Source: a bacterium (lineage in GTDB: Archaea > Thermoproteota > Nitrososphaeria > Nitrososphaerales > Nitrososphaeraceae). From it: a stretch of DNA of 6,759 nt. The DNA lies in contig JACMIO010000139.1 of the NCBI GenBank assembly GCA_014381105.1, positions 1 to 6,759 on the forward strand. The letters run 5' to 3'. Below are positions 5,171 to 6,759 of this stretch, piece by piece. Within the stretch, counting starts at the first letter, position 1. Each line of letters begins with the position of its first letter. A program made the position numbers and the translations under genes. Under the pieces are notes generated by a model, which searched no databases, had not been told where the DNA came from, and saw only the letters and a program-made list of their open reading frames with translations.

Positions 5171-6217
5171 TTAACATATCATTTCCATGATAATTTTAGC
5201 AGCAATTTCGGCTCCATTTTTTAGTTTGGGACTGTTAAGTCTACTCGTTTCAATTTTCTCTCGCATCAAGGTTTCCAACCTTGAGATATCCTCATATGAG
5301 TAACCTAATTGCCTGGCATTCTGTTCTTGTTCAAAATGATCCTTGATAGGTATGAAAATTCCTGGGGTTCCATAGACATGGGATTCATCTATTGTCGATC
5401 TTCCTGCTAAAGAAACAACAAGATCTGATGCACAAACATATTCGTGTAAATTATCAACAAATCCAATGTTTCTATAATTGGTATAATTGTTTTCAAGTTT
5501 GTTTAAAGAAGGCCCCATTGCAAGAATTAAATCTAGATCCATTTCTAATACCAACTTCTTGAATGCACATGATGCTTTTTCAATTAAGTGGCGCCCAGCA
5601 CTAGTTCCACCAATACTAACTAATATAGTTCTTTTTTCAATACCTAACTTCTTACGTAATTGATTCCTATCTGGAGTGCTTAACTTTCTTACGATTGGGC
5701 CGACATAAGAGATGTTATCCACATCATCACCAGTATCGGGTATAATAACACGGTTACATTTTATTAGCATACTTTGCATAGATTTGTTCATTCGTGATTC
5801 AATGGCTGAAAACATCCCCTTGACAAAATGAGTTTCTAATAAATCAGTAATCACTACTCGCTTGCGGTTCTTTTTTTCTCCTACGGCGATTGATGCGAAA
5901 TCCTCATCACTAACTATTAACTCATCTCTATTCTTATCCACAAAAGCAGTAGCAATTTGTTTGCATCTTCTATAATACATGAAATATTTAAAAAGCCATT
6001 TCAAAGGTGAACGTAATTGCATCAAACTATCAATATCAAAGTTTTCAGGATTATACACATTCTCAACGGAATATCCATAGTTAAGGAAAATATCATATGC
6101 TGGACTACCAGTGATTATTGATATCTTCTCTTTAGTTAATGATTTCAATTCCTCACAAATGGCAATATCCCTAGTAGCATGTCCTAATCCGATTGGACTT
6201 GTAAAAAATAAAATCAT
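5171..6217 (-). CDS. GT-B glycosyltransferase, MurG-like (family 28-type)
   Basis: 348 residues from ATG 6217, the normal size for this group. The N-terminal Rossmann domain begins at once with ILFFTSPIGLGHATRDIAI; the GLGHATR loop (10-16) is typical of glycosyltransferases of the MurG/UDP-glucuronosyltransferase type. The C-terminal domain starts near 198 with LVSIGGTSAG and continues with LAMGPS, IGFVDNLHEYVCASDLVVSLAG, STIDESHVYGTPGIFIP and DHFEQEQNARQLG (about 251-305). In this family the DE(S/A)..YG.P segment and the Q..NA motif bind the nucleotide-sugar donor. There is no signal peptide or obvious membrane span; it probably acts at the cytoplasmic membrane face. Donor and acceptor cannot be told; surface glycan, lipid or protein glycosylation are options. 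An SD-like AGAGGAA lies just upstream, unlike its neighbours. It is convergent with the tRNA (79 bp). Confidence 0.88.
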   Translation of the reverse strand: MILFFTSPIGLGHATRDIAICEELKSLTKEKISIITGSPAYDIFLNYGYSVENVYNPENFDIDSLMQLRSPLKWLFKYFMYYRRCKQIATAFVDKNRDELIVSDEDFASIAVGEKKNRKRVVITDLLETHFVKGMFSAIESRMNKSMQSMLIKCNRVIIPDTGDDVDNISYVGPIVRKLSTPDRNQLRKKLGIEKRTILVSIGGTSAGRHLIEKASCAFKKLVLEMDLDLILAMGPSLNKLENNYTNYRNIGFVDNLHEYVCASDLVVSLAGRSTIDESHVYGTPGIFIPIKDHFEQEQNARQLGYSYEDISRLETLMREKIETSRLNSPKLKNGAEIAAKIIMEMIC

Positions 6218-6220
6218 CTA

Positions 6221-6227
6221 TTCCTCT
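6221..6227 (-). promoter_or_regulatory. Shine-Dalgarno-like site of the glycosyltransferase gene
   Basis: On the minus strand AGAGGAA ends 3 nt before the ATG at 6217. The spacing is shorter than ideal, but this is the clearest SD-like sequence in the window, where most genes appear leaderless. If used, it implies a 5' leader and a promoter further upstream; A/T-rich candidates lie at about 6245-6251 and 6264-6282. Confidence 0.4.
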
Positions 6228-6308
6228 TTAGTATTACAAATCTGCAAAATAAGTTTTGGCATCATTTTATTTTATGTATATCAATCAAATACTTACCAAG
6301 TATGGCTT

Positions 6309-6759
6309 TTAACCTATGAAGAAGAACCCAATTGCAATTATTATGTAGACTGAAGTCAGCATTATTCCCTCAAACCAGTTACTCTTTCCATCAAAGGCTA
6401 TTAGATTCATAATGATGGCTGCAAGAAAAAGGGTAACTAATTCGTATAGTGTAAACTCTAAGGTAAATGGTTGACCAAGTACTATCCCTACTAATACTAG
6501 GATAGGAACAACGAAGAGTGCTATCTGCGTACCAGAACCAGCGGCTATTCCTATGGACAGATCCATTTTTCCCTTTCTTGCAAGAACGATAGCACTACTA
6601 TGTTCTGCAGCGTTACCAACGATACCTACAATAATAGCTCCTACAAACATTTCACCAAAACCAAATTCTCTGCCCGTTTCCTCGACGGAACCTACAAGTA
6701 TCTCACTCACTACTATTACTCCAACCATACTTACTCCAAGCATAAGAAATGATTTCTTC
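6309..6759 (-). CDS. CAX-type Ca2+/H+ (cation) antiporter, C-terminal part (5' end outside window)
   Basis: The frame is open to the window edge on the right; about 150 residues are visible of a protein normally near 350-400. The methionine at 6743 is internal, because codons for KKSFL precede it in frame. The visible part is very hydrophobic, with about five membrane segments. VGNAAEHSSAIVLARKGKMD is the second alpha repeat (c-2) of the CaCA superfamily, whose Glu in GNAAEH is a cation ligand, followed by IGIAAGSGTQIALFVVPIL. The terminal KSNWFEGIMLTSVYIIIAIGFFF is typical of CAX proteins, where NWFEG precedes the last helix. Known role: it moves Ca2+ or a related divalent cation across the cytoplasmic membrane against H+. 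The first alpha repeat is not in the window, so ion choice is inferred. The stop codon lies 91 bp before the glycosyltransferase start on the same strand. Confidence 0.92.
   Translation of the reverse strand, partial: KKSFLMLGVSMVGVIVVSEILVGSVEETGREFGFGEMFVGAIIVGIVGNAAEHSSAIVLARKGKMDLSIGIAAGSGTQIALFVVPILVLVGIVLGQPFTLEFTLYELVTLFLAAIIMNLIAFDGKSNWFEGIMLTSVYIIIAIGFFFIG

Noticed and set aside
6111..6353. Plus-strand open frame of 80 codons
   Set aside because: It is antisense to the start of the glycosyltransferase and the end of the CAX gene; no motif or promoter supports it.

Overview
The window looks like the chromosome of an AT-rich, mesophilic thaumarchaeon, an ammonia-oxidiser-type archaeon. 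My best guess is the soil Nitrososphaera/Nitrosocosmicus side, but that is inference. The archaeal evidence is a separate Kae1 and Bud32 (KEOPS), an archaeal-type Taw1 wyosine enzyme, a tRNA-His with a short bulge-helix-bulge intron, TATA boxes about 25 nt upstream of start codons (leaderless transcripts), and several TTG/GTG starts without Shine-Dalgarno sequences.

Layout, left to right. (1) 1-381 is the C-terminal part of Kae1. (2) 496-1110 is a membrane-anchored extracellular protein with many N-glycosylation sequons and a Met/His-rich tail; I do not recognise its function. (3) 1319-1651 (minus) is a small protein that looks like a GRAM/PH-type domain. (4) 1684-2298 is the Bud32 kinase, divergent from the PH-like gene over a very tight interleaved promoter. 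(5) 2399-2959 is an XTP/dITP pyrophosphatase of the HAM1/RdgB family. (6) 2973-4013 (minus) is Taw1 with all six expected cysteines. (7) 4123-4935 is a NIF3/DUF34 protein, divergent from Taw1. (8) 4989-5091 is tRNA-His(GTG) with a 28-nt intron. (9) 5171-6217 (minus) is a MurG-like GT-B glycosyltransferase. (10) 6309-6759 (minus) is the C-terminal half of a CAX-type Ca2+/H+ antiporter, cut by the window edge.

There is a loose tRNA theme. Kae1 and Bud32 belong to the complex that makes t6A on ANN-decoding tRNAs, Taw1 makes the tricyclic base of wyosine in tRNA-Phe, and a tRNA gene is present. HAM1 is a nucleotide-pool housecleaning enzyme. The two KEOPS genes are usually fused or adjacent in archaea, but here two unrelated genes in convergent orientation separate them. 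Most genes seem to have their own promoter, so this is a run of single-gene transcription units rather than one operon.

I see no mobile element, CRISPR array, phage gene or clear new multi-gene system. The most interesting items are the surface protein between kae1 and bud32, the interleaved bud32/PH-like promoters, and the tRNA-His intron with an imperfect central helix. No stretch longer than 300 bases lacks a gene; the longest gap is 1111-1318.
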